A stretch of 64,000 bases of DNA from positions 1-64,000 of the forward strand of contig JANPIC010000133.1 in the NCBI GenBank assembly GCA_031424795.1. Direction: 5' to 3'. Of the stretch, positions 40,672-50,030 are shown piece after piece (the first letter of the stretch is position 1; every line of letters begins with the position of its first letter). The notes beneath the pieces are model-generated. The model was not told the DNA's origin, searched no databases, and saw nothing but the letters and a program-made list of their open reading frames with translations. A program made the translations under genes and the position numbers. This DNA comes from Aalborgiella sp031424795 (GTDB taxonomy: Bacteria; Pseudomonadota; Gammaproteobacteria; Burkholderiales; Burkholderiaceae_C).

Positions 40672-43011
40672 ATGACCTATTCTCTAAATACGCTTAACAA
40701 CACGCAATCAAGTTCTGAGCCCTCCGCAGCTGAGCGATTTATTCAAGAAGTTGCCTTGGTCTTAGGTGGGTTGGTACTTGTTTTTTGGGTGTTGTCACTG
40801 CTGAGCTACACGAGTAACGATGCGGCGTGGTCAACCACTGGTTTAGGCACGACAACTCAAAATTGGGGTGGTCGCATTGGTGCGAATGTTGCGGATTTGA
40901 GTTATTATTTTTTTGGCTTCTCAATTTGGTGGTGTATCGCTGCGCTGGCTAGTGCATGGCTTGCGTGGTTGGCGTCTTGGATGCGTCACGAAAAAATGCA
41001 TCAAACATTTTTGCAAGACCAGCCGAGGTTTTACATGTCAGTACGTGTGCGATTTTGGCTTGGCTTGGTTCTGTTGCTAGGCGTTAGTACAGCGATAGAG
41101 TGGGCGCGCTTGTACCGATTTGAGCCACATTTGCCTGGCCATGCTGGTGGTGTTTTAGGATACATTTTGGGCCGATTTAGCGTTGCTTCGCTGGGCTTTA
41201 CGGGTGCTGCATTGGCTTGCATCGGCGTAGGTGTGATGGCCGCATCGATGGTGTTTAATTTTTCTTGGAGCAAAACTGCTTCTAGGCTGGGCGAGTGGCT
41301 AGAAGCCTTTATTGCAGCACGGCGACAAAAAAGTGAAGTGGCGCAAGACATGGCACTCGGCAAAGCTGCAGCGCGTGAACGCGAGGTGGATTTGCAAGAT
41401 GAGCGCGTAGTGATTGCGGATCATCACCCCACACCTGTGCGTATTGAGCCTGTGCTGGCCGAGGCGCCGCCTAGCTTGCGAGTGGCAAAAGAGCGTCAAA
41501 AGCCTTTGTTCACCGATATGCTGGACAGCAAATTGCCGCAGGTTGATTTGTTAGATGGTCAAGTTACTCGCCAAGAAACCGTGTCTCCAGAAACTTTAGA
41601 GATGACCTCGCGCTTGATCGAGAAAAAACTCAAAGACTTTGGTGTCGAAGTTCGCGTTGTTTTGGCCTCACCTGGTCCTGTCATTACCCGCTATGAAATC
41701 GAACCTGCCGTTGGTGTCAAGGGCTCACAAATTGTGGGTTTGGCCAAAGACTTAGCGCGTTCGCTCAGTTTGGTGTCGATTCGCGTGGTCGAGACGATTC
41801 CTGGCAAAAACTACATGGCCTTGGAGTTGCCCAATGCGCGACGTCAATCTATCAAACTCAGTGAAATTTTGGGTTCGGACGTCTATAACGAAGCCAAATC
41901 TTTGCTCACCATGGGCTTGGGTAAAGACATCATTGGCAATGCGGTGGTGGTTGATTTGGCAAAAATGCCACACGTTTTAGTGGCTGGTACAACGGGCTCG
42001 GGTAAATCAGTTGGTATCAACGCCATGATTTTGTCTTTGCTCTACAAAGCTGAAGCATGCGATGTGCGACTGTTGATGATTGACCCAAAAATGCTTGAAA
42101 TGAGTGTTTACGAAGGCATTCCGCACCTTTTGGCTCCGGTCGTGACCGACATGCGCCAAGCCGCGCACGGCTTGAACTGGTGTGTGGCTGAAATGGAGCG
42201 ACGCTATAAGCTGCTCAGCAAAATGGGTGTGCGTAACTTGGCGGGCTACAACGCCAAAATTGACGAAGCGAAAGCGCGCGAAGAGTTCATTTACAACCCG
42301 TTCAGCTTGACGCCTGAGTCACCTGAGCCGCTAGGTCGGGAACCGCACATCGTGGTGGTGATCGACGAGTTGGCTGATTTGATGATGGTTGTAGGCAAGA
42401 AAATCGAGGAATTAATAGCACGCTTGGCACAAAAGGCGAGGGCTGCAGGTATTCATTTGATTTTGGCGACGCAACGCCCCAGTGTGGATGTGATTACCGG
42501 TTTGATCAAAGCCAACATCCCTACACGTATTTCCTTCCAAGTTAGCAGCAAAATAGATAGCCGGACTATTTTGGACCAAATGGGTGCAGAGGCGCTTTTG
42601 GGCATGGGCGACATGCTTTATATGGCCAGCGGCACGGGGCTGCCCATCCGTGTGCACGGCGCGTATGTCAGCGACGAAGAGGTGCACCGCGTTGTATCTT
42701 ATCTAAAGAGTCAAGGCGAGCCGGATTATATTGAAGGCGTGCTGGAAGGCGGAACGGCCGATGGTGATGGTGAATTACTGGATGGTATGGGTGGTAACGG
42801 TGGCAGCAATGAAAAAGACCCTATGTACGACCAGGCTGTCGAGGTGGTTTTGAAGAACCGCAAAGCCAGTATTTCACTCGTTCAACGGCATTTAAAAATT
42901 GGCTATAACCGAGCAGCAAGATTGGTGGAAGATATGGAAAAAGCAGGCATGGTCAGCGCGATGAGCAGCAACGGGCAGCGAGAAATTTTGGTGCCGCAGC
43001 GTGCGGAGTAA
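40672..43011 (+). CDS. ftsK: DNA translocase FtsK
   Basis: 779-aa divisome protein that pumps chromosome ends toward dif and activates XerCD. Four hydrophobic helices occupy roughly residues 25-195, followed by a short linker, the alpha/beta motor (Walker A TTGSGKSVGIN near 440, Walker B VVVIDELADLM near 560) and the C-terminal gamma winged helix (ISLVQRHLKIGYNRAARLVEDME) that reads KOPS. The linker is short, as usual in this group. ATG 40672 is chosen over a TTG two codons earlier. lolA begins 7 bases after its stop. Confidence 0.96.
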   Translation: MTYSLNTLNNTQSSSEPSAAERFIQEVALVLGGLVLVFWVLSLLSYTSNDAAWSTTGLGTTTQNWGGRIGANVADLSYYFFGFSIWWCIAALASAWLAWLASWMRHEKMHQTFLQDQPRFYMSVRVRFWLGLVLLLGVSTAIEWARLYRFEPHLPGHAGGVLGYILGRFSVASLGFTGAALACIGVGVMAASMVFNFSWSKTASRLGEWLEAFIAARRQKSEVAQDMALGKAAAREREVDLQDERVVIADHHPTPVRIEPVLAEAPPSLRVAKERQKPLFTDMLDSKLPQVDLLDGQVTRQETVSPETLEMTSRLIEKKLKDFGVEVRVVLASPGPVITRYEIEPAVGVKGSQIVGLAKDLARSLSLVSIRVVETIPGKNYMALELPNARRQSIKLSEILGSDVYNEAKSLLTMGLGKDIIGNAVVVDLAKMPHVLVAGTTGSGKSVGINAMILSLLYKAEACDVRLLMIDPKMLEMSVYEGIPHLLAPVVTDMRQAAHGLNWCVAEMERRYKLLSKMGVRNLAGYNAKIDEAKAREEFIYNPFSLTPESPEPLGREPHIVVVIDELADLMMVVGKKIEELIARLAQKARAAGIHLILATQRPSVDVITGLIKANIPTRISFQVSSKIDSRTILDQMGAEALLGMGDMLYMASGTGLPIRVHGAYVSDEEVHRVVSYLKSQGEPDYIEGVLEGGTADGDGELLDGMGGNGGSNEKDPMYDQAVEVVLKNRKASISLVQRHLKIGYNRAARLVEDMEKAGMVSAMSSNGQREILVPQRAE

Positions 43012-43018
43012 GTTAAGC

Positions 43019-43702
43019 ATGTTTAAATATTTTGCTATGTTATTTGTAGCTGTTCAGGCAATAAATACGCCGGCTGCAGGATTAAATGCACTTGAAAACT
43101 TTTTGAAATCTACGCAATCTGGTAAAGCTGAGTTCAGCCAAGTGGTAACTAGCCCAGCTAAGACGGAAGCCAAATCGGAATCTAAGTCCGATTCAGCTGA
43201 AAAATCAGTTGCCAAAGTCAAAACCTCTAGCGGCACATTTGAATTTTCACGACCTAATCGGTTTAAGTTTGTTTACAAAAAGCCGTTCGAGCAAACCATC
43301 GTCGCCGATGGCACCACGCTGTGGTTGTTTGACGTAGATTTGAACCAAGTCACCGCCAGAAAGCAAGCCCAAGCTTTAGGCTCTACACCTGCAGCTTTGA
43401 TAGCCACGGCCGCGAGTTTGAAGGCTTTGGAAGCTGAATTCAAACTGCAAGACGCGCCTGATGCCAATGGTCTGCAATGGGTGATTGCCACCCCAAAAGC
43501 CAAAGACGGGCAGATTCAGAGCATCAAAGTTGGCTTGAAAGGTATGGCGGACACGGGTGTTTCGCTCTCGGTTCTAGAGATTTTGGATAGTTTCGGTCAG
43601 CGTTCGGTGATTAATTTTGCCAATATTGAGCGAAATGTAACTTTTAGCGCTGACAACTTCAATTTCAAACCGCCAGTGGGAGCGGATGTGATTCGGCAAT
43701 AA
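43019..43702 (+). CDS. lolA: Outer-membrane lipoprotein carrier protein LolA
   Basis: 227-aa periplasmic chaperone that ferries lipoproteins from LolCDE to LolB. Mature motifs: GTFEFSRPNRFKFVYKKPFEQTIVADG near residue 75 and LWLFDVDLNQVTARKQAQALG near 101. The signal peptide (MFKYFAMLFVAVQAINTPA) is coded by a dispersed repeat copy and closely resembles that of the MltB gene in this window. A Lys/Ser/Glu-rich insert (residues 44-65) lengthens the first strands compared with usual LolA. The start is ATG 43019; an earlier ATG would overlap ftsK. Confidence 0.94.
   Translation: MFKYFAMLFVAVQAINTPAAGLNALENFLKSTQSGKAEFSQVVTSPAKTEAKSESKSDSAEKSVAKVKTSSGTFEFSRPNRFKFVYKKPFEQTIVADGTTLWLFDVDLNQVTARKQAQALGSTPAALIATAASLKALEAEFKLQDAPDANGLQWVIATPKAKDGQIQSIKVGLKGMADTGVSLSVLEILDSFGQRSVINFANIERNVTFSADNFNFKPPVGADVIRQ
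43031..43080 (+). repeat. Dispersed repeat copy forming the lolA signal peptide
   Basis: TTTGCTATGTTATTTGTAGC (module A, stem partly lost) followed by GGCAATAAATACGCCGGCTG (module B). Codons 5-19 of lolA align one-to-one with the copies in tetR and mltB. Confidence 0.88.
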
Positions 43703-43727
43703 GTCATCACTATCGAATTCAACTCAA

Positions 43728-45002
43728 ATGGTAAATACTCCGCCGCTGGCAGAGCGGATGCGCCCCACCAAGCTGTCTGAAGTCATTGGGCAGCAGCATA
43801 TTTTGGGCGAAGGCATGGCGTTGCGCATTGCTTTTGAGTCTGGACAGCCACACAGCTGCATTCTTTGGGGGCCGCCTGGGGTGGGGAAGACGACGATCGC
43901 GCGGTTGATGGCGAATGCATTTGATGCGCAATTCATCACCATCAGTGCGACTTTGGGTGGTGTCAAAGACATTCGGGAAGCGGTTGAGCAAGCACTCATT
44001 TGGCAAGGTCAAGGCAAACGAACCATCGTGTTTGTGGACGAAGTACACCGCTTTAACAAAGCGCAGCAAGATGCGTTTTTGCCGCATGTGGAAAGCGGTT
44101 TATTGACCTTTATTGGCGCGACGACTGAGAACCCGTCGTTTGAAGTCAACTCCGCTTTGTTGTCCCGCGCTGCTGTTTACGTGTTGCAACCACTATCACC
44201 TGCTAATTTAGAGGAAATTATTGCTCTAGCCAGCGTATTTTCTGTCTCAATAGCTATAGATAAAGTAGCAATTGACAAATTGGTGGCGTATGCAGATGGT
44301 GATGCGAGACGCTTGCTCAACACGTTAGAGAATCTCTACATCGCCGCTGAAAAGGAAAAGATAACGACGATCACGGATGCTTGGCTCACCCAAGTGTTAG
44401 GCGAGCGCATGCGCCGCTACGACAAAGGCGGCGAGCAGTTTTACGACACCATCAGCGCTTTGCACAAAAGCGTGCGTGGCTCAGACCCTGATGCGTCGTT
44501 GTACTGGTTTGTTCGCATGTTGGATGGTGGGGCAGACCCGCGCTACATGGCGCGCCGGCTGGTTCGCATGGCCAGTGAAGACATTGGTTTGGCGGATCCG
44601 CGTGCGCTATCCATGGCGCTAGATGCTGCCAACACCTACGAACGACTGGGTTCGCCCGAAGGCGAGTTGGCATTGGCGCAATGTGTGATTTATCTGGCAG
44701 TTGCTCCTAAGTCAAACGCGGTTTACAAAGCCTTCAACGCCGTCAAAGCGCACATCAAAAAAGACGGTACGCGACCTGTGCCCATGCATTTGCGCAATGC
44801 ACCGACCAAGTTGATGAAAGAGCTGGACTATGGCAAAGGCTACCGTTATGCACATGACGAAGCCGACGGATTTGCCGCTGGCGAGCAATATTTACCAGAT
44901 GGCATGAAAGATGCTTTGTTCTATGAACCTGTAGAACGCGGTTTGGAAATCAAGATTGCAGATAAGTTGCGGACGCTGAAAAAATTAAACGCAAGAAATT
45001 AA
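43728..45002 (+). CDS. rarA: Replication-associated recombination protein RarA (MgsA)
   Basis: 424-aa AAA+ ATPase acting at stalled replication forks with RecA and SSB. Walker A GPPGVGKTTIAR near residue 47, Walker B IVFVDEVHRFNKAQQD near 103, sensor motif GATTENPSFEVNSALLSRA, and the C-terminal tetramer domain with YARRLVRMASEDIGLADP. Between the two, EEIIALASVFSVSIAIDKVAIDK is coded by a repeat copy, at the start of the lid domain. Follows lolA by 25 bases. Confidence 0.95.
   Translation: MVNTPPLAERMRPTKLSEVIGQQHILGEGMALRIAFESGQPHSCILWGPPGVGKTTIARLMANAFDAQFITISATLGGVKDIREAVEQALIWQGQGKRTIVFVDEVHRFNKAQQDAFLPHVESGLLTFIGATTENPSFEVNSALLSRAAVYVLQPLSPANLEEIIALASVFSVSIAIDKVAIDKLVAYADGDARRLLNTLENLYIAAEKEKITTITDAWLTQVLGERMRRYDKGGEQFYDTISALHKSVRGSDPDASLYWFVRMLDGGADPRYMARRLVRMASEDIGLADPRALSMALDAANTYERLGSPEGELALAQCVIYLAVAPKSNAVYKAFNAVKAHIKKDGTRPVPMHLRNAPTKLMKELDYGKGYRYAHDEADGFAAGEQYLPDGMKDALFYEPVERGLEIKIADKLRTLKKLNARN
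44217..44273 (-). repeat. Diverged dispersed repeat copy inside rarA
   Basis: GCTCTAGCCAGCGTATTTTC (module B half) followed by AATAGCTATAGATAAAGTAGC (module A). It is read as IALASVFSVSIAIDKVA, same frame as the comEC copy (LALAGVFVACIAI). Confidence 0.75.
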
Positions 45003-45148
45003 ATCAGTAAAGCAAATGGTGCAAAGACTAGATAAGTAAATCTAATCATGCATTAATTGCATAGGGCTATTTGTTAATAGCAACGAATACATGAGAAATG
45101 CAAGGGTAAACCCACCCGTTTCTATGCTGCAAATTTGCAATCGGTCGA

Positions 45149-45154
45149 TACAAT
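45149..45154 (+). promoter_or_regulatory. Possible -10 element of the second livHMGF operon
   Basis: TACAAT about 60 bases before livH, with CTGCAA 16 bases upstream as a poor -35. The 211-base gap before livH holds no ORF or clear hairpin beyond CCCTTTTTTGGG at 45175. Confidence 0.3.
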
Positions 45155-45213
45155 TGCGCACAGTTCGTGGAACGCCCTTTTTTGGGTCATATTAGACATA
45201 TTGGAGTAATTAA

Positions 45214-46143
45214 ATGGAAGTCTTGCTACAACAGATCATCAACGGTCTGGTGCTGGGCAGCATGTATGCTTTGGTAGCTCTGGGTTACACCATGGTTTAC
45301 GGCATTATTGGCCTGATCAATTTTGCGCACGGTGAGGTGCTGATGGTTGGCGCTATGACCAGCTGGTCCATTATTGGGTTGATGAAAGATGCAAGCCCTA
45401 ACTTGCCAGGATGGCTGATTTTGCTGTTGGCACTGCTGATTGCATGCGTCGTAGCAGCCACGCTTAACTATGTGATTGAGAAAGCAGCCTATCGTCCTTT
45501 GCGAAACAGCCCTAAACTGGCCCCGCTGATCACGGCGATGGGCATGTCTTTGCTGTTGCAAACTTTGGCTCGCATTGTTTGGACGCCTAATCCTAAGCCA
45601 TTCCCGTCTTTGCTTCCTTCAGAACCGATTGAATTTGCTGGCGCAGTGATCACTGTGACGCAAGTACTTATCTTAGGTGTAACGGCTGTTTCATTGGCTG
45701 TTTTGATGTACACGGTGAATCACACCCGATTAGGCCGTGCGATGCGCGCCACGGCAGAGAACCCGCGCGTTGCAGGTTTGATGGGTGTTCGCCCAGATAC
45801 AGTGATTTCAGCTACTTTTATTATTGGCGCGATTTTGGCTGCGATTGCTGGAGTGATGTGGGCGGCGAACTACGGCACAGTGCAATACACCATGGGCTTT
45901 ATGCCGGGACTGAAGGCTTTTGTGGCAGCCGTTTTTGGTGGCATCGGCAACTTGGGCGGTGCTGTAGTCGGTGGTCTTCTATTAGGCTTGATTGAGTCCA
46001 TTGGCGCTGGCTATTTGGGTGATTTAACAGGTGGCGTCTTGGGAAGTCATTACACAGATATCTTTGCTTTCGTTGTGCTTATTTTGGTGCTGACTTTGCG
46101 TCCTTCTGGCTTGCTGGGGGAGAGGGTGGCTGATCGAGCGTAG
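45214..46143 (+). CDS. livH: Branched-chain amino acid ABC transporter permease LivH
   Basis: 309-aa permease, complete copy. LVALGYTMVYGIIGLINFAHGEV near residue 21 and TAENPRVAGLMGV near 180 are LivH motifs, and the end DIFAFVVLILVLTLRPSGLLGE is standard. A TTGGAGTAA ribosome site precedes the ATG. First gene of a complete livHMGF set that looks like the housekeeping leucine/isoleucine/valine importer; the livK binding protein is not in the window. Confidence 0.95.
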   Translation: MEVLLQQIINGLVLGSMYALVALGYTMVYGIIGLINFAHGEVLMVGAMTSWSIIGLMKDASPNLPGWLILLLALLIACVVAATLNYVIEKAAYRPLRNSPKLAPLITAMGMSLLLQTLARIVWTPNPKPFPSLLPSEPIEFAGAVITVTQVLILGVTAVSLAVLMYTVNHTRLGRAMRATAENPRVAGLMGVRPDTVISATFIIGAILAAIAGVMWAANYGTVQYTMGFMPGLKAFVAAVFGGIGNLGGAVVGGLLLGLIESIGAGYLGDLTGGVLGSHYTDIFAFVVLILVLTLRPSGLLGERVADRA

Positions 46144-46198
46144 GTGCTTTTCAAAAGTATCTGTATTGCACGACAACTTAAATATTGAGTAAAAAATC

Positions 46199-47275
46199 AT
46201 GACAAAAAATAAACTACCTATGTATATCGCTGGCGGCATACTATTAATAGTTCTGCCCTTTATTCTGCAAATGTTTGGCAATGCGTGGGTTCGCATTGCA
46301 GACGTTGCCTTGCTTTATGTTTTGCTAGCCGTGGGCTTAAATATTGTGGTGGGCTACGCCGGCTTGTTAGATTTAGGCTATGTGGCGTTCTTCGCTCTAG
46401 GGGCTTACATTTTTGCCCTGCTGGCATCGCCGCATTTGACTGAAAATATACCAGCACTGGCAGAAATGTTCCCCAATGGCATTCATTTGTCGTTTTGGGT
46501 GATCGCCCCCATAGCGGCACTGTGCGCGGGGTTATTGGGCATGCTCTTAGGTGCGCCTACGCTGAAGTTGCGTGGCGACTATTTGGCGATTGTTACTTTG
46601 GGCTTTGGCGAAATCATCCGCGTGTTTTTGAACAACTTGGAAAGCCCGGTCAACATCACCAATGGCCCAAGAGGCATTTCAGGCATCGACTCGGTGAGTC
46701 TGTTTGGCCACGATTTTGCCAAAACGCTCAACATTGCTGGTTTTAATATCAACTCGGTGACTTTGTACTACTTCTTGATTTTGGTGATGGTTCTCTTCAC
46801 CATTCTCATCAGCCATCGTTTGGAATTATCCCGCATTGGCCGCGCTTGGATGGCGATTCGCGAAGACGAAATTGCCGCAAAAGCCATGGGCCTGAACACC
46901 CGCAATTTGAAGCTGTTGGCGTTTGGCATGGGTGCTACGTTTGGCGGACTGTCAGGTGCTATCTTTGCGGCTTTCCAAGGTTTTGTGTCTCCAGAGTCAT
47001 TTGGTTTGATGGAATCCGTGATGATTGTTGCGATGGTGGTTTTGGGTGGCATGGGTCACTTGCCTGGTGTGGTATTGGGTGCCGTTCTTTTGGCTGCTTT
47101 GCCTGAAGTTTTACGCTACGTTGCAGGGCCTTTGCAAGACATCAGCGGTGGGCGATTAGATGCCTCCATCTTGCGCCAACTCTTGATCGCTTTGGCCATG
47201 ATTGGCGTGATGCTGATGCGTCCTCGGGGCTTGTGGCCTTCGCCTGAGCATGGCAAATCATTACAAACTAAATAA
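46199..47275 (+). CDS. livM: Branched-chain amino acid ABC transporter permease LivM
   Basis: 358-aa permease with LivM motifs LNIVVGYAGLLDLGYVAFFALGAY near residue 45 and RGDYLAIVTLGFGEIIRVFLNN near 125, and AIREDEIAAKAMGLN near 220. Second gene of the operon, 55 bases after livH and 15 bases before livG. Length typical. Confidence 0.95.
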   Translation: MTKNKLPMYIAGGILLIVLPFILQMFGNAWVRIADVALLYVLLAVGLNIVVGYAGLLDLGYVAFFALGAYIFALLASPHLTENIPALAEMFPNGIHLSFWVIAPIAALCAGLLGMLLGAPTLKLRGDYLAIVTLGFGEIIRVFLNNLESPVNITNGPRGISGIDSVSLFGHDFAKTLNIAGFNINSVTLYYFLILVMVLFTILISHRLELSRIGRAWMAIREDEIAAKAMGLNTRNLKLLAFGMGATFGGLSGAIFAAFQGFVSPESFGLMESVMIVAMVVLGGMGHLPGVVLGAVLLAALPEVLRYVAGPLQDISGGRLDASILRQLLIALAMIGVMLMRPRGLWPSPEHGKSLQTK

Positions 47276-47290
47276 ACAGGAGAACATCAC

Positions 47291-48061
47291 ATGAGCGATA
47301 CAGTTCTCAAAGTTGCGGGTATTTCTAAGCGTTTTGGTGGTTTACAAGCCTTAAGCGATGTCGGCATCACCATAGAGCGCGGCATGGTTTATGGGCTGAT
47401 TGGCCCTAACGGTGCAGGCAAAACCACATTTTTCAATGTCATCACTGGTTTGTACACGCCCGATAGCGGCACGTTTGAGTTGGCTGGCAAGCCTTATCAA
47501 CCAACAGCGGTTCACGAAGTGGCCAAGGCGGGTATTGCGCGCACATTTCAAAACATTCGTTTGTTTGCAGAGATGACAGCGTTAGAGAACGTCATGGTTG
47601 GTCGCCATATCCGCACACACTCCGGCTTGTTTGGTGCTATTTTCAGAACCAGTAGCTTCAAATCTGAAGAAAAAGCGATTGCCAAACGCGCGCAAGAGTT
47701 GCTAGATTATGTAGGCATTGGGCAGCTGGCGGACTACAAAGCGCGTACCTTGAGCTATGGTGACCAGCGCCGCTTAGAAATCGCCCGCGCTTTGGCGACC
47801 GATCCGCAATTGATCGCCTTAGACGAACCCGCTGCGGGTATGAATGCCACTGAAAAAGTGCAACTTCGTGCCTTGATTGACAAAATTCGCCACGACAACC
47901 GCACCATTTTGCTGATCGAGCATGACGTGAAGTTGGTCATGGGCTTGTGCGATCGCATCACCGTGTTGGACTACGGCAAGCAAATCGCCGAAGGTACAGC
48001 CAACGAAGTACGGGCTAACGAAAAAGTGATCTCGGCCTATTTGGGCACAGGTGGACACTAA
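47291..48061 (+). CDS. livG: Branched-chain amino acid ABC transporter ATP-binding protein LivG
   Basis: 256-aa ATPase with Walker A GPNGAGKTTFFN near residue 38, the LivG motif GIARTFQNIRLF near 80, signature LSYGDQRRLEIARAL near 152 and Walker B LIALDEPAAGMN near 174. A CAGGAGA ribosome site precedes the ATG. Confidence 0.96.
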   Translation: MSDTVLKVAGISKRFGGLQALSDVGITIERGMVYGLIGPNGAGKTTFFNVITGLYTPDSGTFELAGKPYQPTAVHEVAKAGIARTFQNIRLFAEMTALENVMVGRHIRTHSGLFGAIFRTSSFKSEEKAIAKRAQELLDYVGIGQLADYKARTLSYGDQRRLEIARALATDPQLIALDEPAAGMNATEKVQLRALIDKIRHDNRTILLIEHDVKLVMGLCDRITVLDYGKQIAEGTANEVRANEKVISAYLGTGGH

Positions 48062-48109
48062 GAGGTATGAAGTTGTCACGACGTGACACTGAGATTCAAG
48101 GAAACAAAC

Positions 48110-48826
48110 ATGGCAAATATTCTTCTCAAAGTAAGCGGACTCAAAGTGGGTTACGGCGGCATTCAGGCGGTTAAAGGGGTTGATTTTGAAGTGCACGAGG
48201 GCGAACTGGTCACCTTGATCGGCTCCAACGGCGCTGGCAAAACCACCACCATGAAAGCCATCACCGGCGGTTTGCCGTTTACCGAGGGCGACATTCAGTA
48301 CTTGGGTAAAAGTATCAAAGGTCAAGGCGCTTGGGACTTGGTTCACCAAGGTCTAGCCATGGTTCCAGAAGGACGAGGCGTTTTCACCCGCATGACCATC
48401 TTGGAAAACTTGGCCATGGGCGCGTACATCCGCAACGACAAAGCTGAAATTGCAGCGGATGTGGACATGGTTTTTCAAACTTTCCCTCGCCTAAAAGAGC
48501 GCAAAGACCAGTTGGCCGGCACCATGAGCGGTGGCGAACAACAAATGCTAGCCATGGGCCGCGCCTTGATGAGCCGCCCGAAAGTGCTTTTGTTGGACGA
48601 GCCGTCGATGGGTTTATCGCCCATCATGGTCGATAAAATTTTTGAAGTCGTCAAAGACGTGTCATCCAAAGGTGTCACCGTTTTGCTCGTCGAACAAAAC
48701 GCCAGCCGCGCCCTTGGCATTGCAGACCGTGGCTATGTGATGGATTCAGGCTTGATCACCATGAGTGGCGATGCGAAGATCATGTTGAACGATCCGAAGG
48801 TTCGTGAAGCGTATTTGGGCGAATAA
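48110..48826 (+). CDS. livF: Branched-chain amino acid ABC transporter ATP-binding protein LivF
   Basis: 238-aa ATPase from ATG 48110 (AAGGAAACAAAC ribosome site; an ATG nine codons earlier is less likely). Walker A GSNGAGKTTT near residue 37, MVPEGRGVFTRMT near 86, signature MSGGEQQMLAMGRAL near 135 and Walker B VLLLDEPSMGLSPIM near 158. Last gene of the operon; a repeat copy follows at 48849. Confidence 0.96.
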   Translation: MANILLKVSGLKVGYGGIQAVKGVDFEVHEGELVTLIGSNGAGKTTTMKAITGGLPFTEGDIQYLGKSIKGQGAWDLVHQGLAMVPEGRGVFTRMTILENLAMGAYIRNDKAEIAADVDMVFQTFPRLKERKDQLAGTMSGGEQQMLAMGRALMSRPKVLLLDEPSMGLSPIMVDKIFEVVKDVSSKGVTVLLVEQNASRALGIADRGYVMDSGLITMSGDAKIMLNDPKVREAYLGE

Positions 48827-48848
48827 ATCACCTTAAATGATGCTAGAT

Positions 48849-48919
48849 TTGCTATTTTTTGCTATAAATAATATAGCTGCTTAGGAAGTAAATACGCCGG
48901 CTAGAGGCGTATTTTTAGG
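48849..48919 (+). repeat. Dispersed two-hairpin repeat, intergenic copy between convergent genes
   Basis: GCTATAAATAATATAGC (module A) then AAATACGCC-GGCTAGA-GGCGTATTT (complete module B hairpin). It lies between livF and the LysR gene, which run toward each other. Confidence 0.92.
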
Positions 48920-48934
48920 CTTGAATCAAAACTT

Positions 48935-49858
48935 TTAAAACGCCGACCCCAATGGCGTGGCTTTGGCAAATTTAGCCACTAAAAAATCCACAAAAGCCCG
49001 AACACGCGCCGCTGTTTGGTGGCGTTGGGGGTAGATGGCGTAGATGTCGGCAGGCGGCGTTTGGTAGTTTTCCAGCACTTGTTTGAGTCTGCCGCTACGC
49101 ATGTATTTGGCAACGTCCCACTCCGCGCGCATCAGCAGGCCGTGGCCAGCCAAGGCCCAGTTCACAGCGATTTCGCCGTCGTTGGTGCTTAAATTACCCC
49201 TCACTTTGACGGTTTCTGTCTTAGCGCCTGCGCTGAGGTGCCAAGTACCGTAGGCTTCGTCGCCTTGGCGAATACCGATGCAGTTGTGCGCTGCCAATTC
49301 AGCGGGGGTTTTGGGCATACCATGTCGCTCTAAGTAGGCGGGGGCGGCACAAATCAATCGTCTGTTGGCGGCGATGCGTTTGGCAATCACGCGGTTGTCG
49401 GGCGGTTCGCCAAAACGAATGCACACGTCAAACACGTCTTCGCTCAAAAGCGGTGGGTTAACAGTCAGCTGCAATTGCACTTGTACGTCGGGCTGCATTT
49501 TGACGAATTCAGAAATCAGCGGCGCAATGTGGCTGCGGCCAAAGCCCAGCGTGGCATTCACGCGCAGCAAGCCTTTGGGGGCAGCCGTGCTGCTGGCGAC
49601 TTGCTGCTCCATGTCGTCAATGTCCGCCAAGATGCGCCTAGCATGGGCGAGGTAGATTTCCCCCTCAGGTGTCAAACCGCTGCGCCGCGTGGTGCGAATG
49701 AGCAGCTGCACACCCAGCCGTCCCTCTAGCAGCGCCAAGCGCTTGCTCACTGCAGGTTTTGAAATGCCCATTTCCCGTGCGGTGGCCGAAAAGCTGCCCG
49801 TTCTGGCCAACAAGCTGAAAAATGCCATTTCTGAAGGGGCAGATACGGGGGTAGACAT
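48935..49858 (-). CDS. LysR family transcriptional regulator
   Basis: 307-aa LysR protein. The helix-turn-helix is at residues 5-65 (FFSLLARTGSFSATAREMGI, SKPAVSKRLALLEGRLGVQLL), with the substrate domain after it. Divergent from a tartrate/malate dehydrogenase-like gene and a Bug protein, which are its probable targets; the 170-base gap between holds the shared control region. It resembles DmlR/TtdR-type regulators of D-malate and tartrate use, by position as much as by sequence. Confidence 0.92.
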   Translation of the reverse strand: MSTPVSAPSEMAFFSLLARTGSFSATAREMGISKPAVSKRLALLEGRLGVQLLIRTTRRSGLTPEGEIYLAHARRILADIDDMEQQVASSTAAPKGLLRVNATLGFGRSHIAPLISEFVKMQPDVQVQLQLTVNPPLLSEDVFDVCIRFGEPPDNRVIAKRIAANRRLICAAPAYLERHGMPKTPAELAAHNCIGIRQGDEAYGTWHLSAGAKTETVKVRGNLSTNDGEIAVNWALAGHGLLMRAEWDVAKYMRSGRLKQVLENYQTPPADIYAIYPQRHQTAARVRAFVDFLVAKFAKATPLGSAF

Positions 49859-50030
49859 GGGGTTGAATTATGACCAAAGAATACGGATTTGTTTGTTTTA
49901 TTGTGCAGTCAAAGTAAACAATGACTTCATTTTTGCATACTTCATTAAATTTTACAGTACCTAGAATTTGTGCCTGACAGCAACCGTCTAACCAATTTTT
50001 TAACCTGTATTTCTTTTTTTGAAAGTAAAC

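Noticed and set aside
45050..45095. GCTATTTGTTAATAGC with GAATAC nearby, as a degraded intergenic repeat copy
   Set aside because: Only module A is recognisable and module B cannot be aligned; too weak to call.
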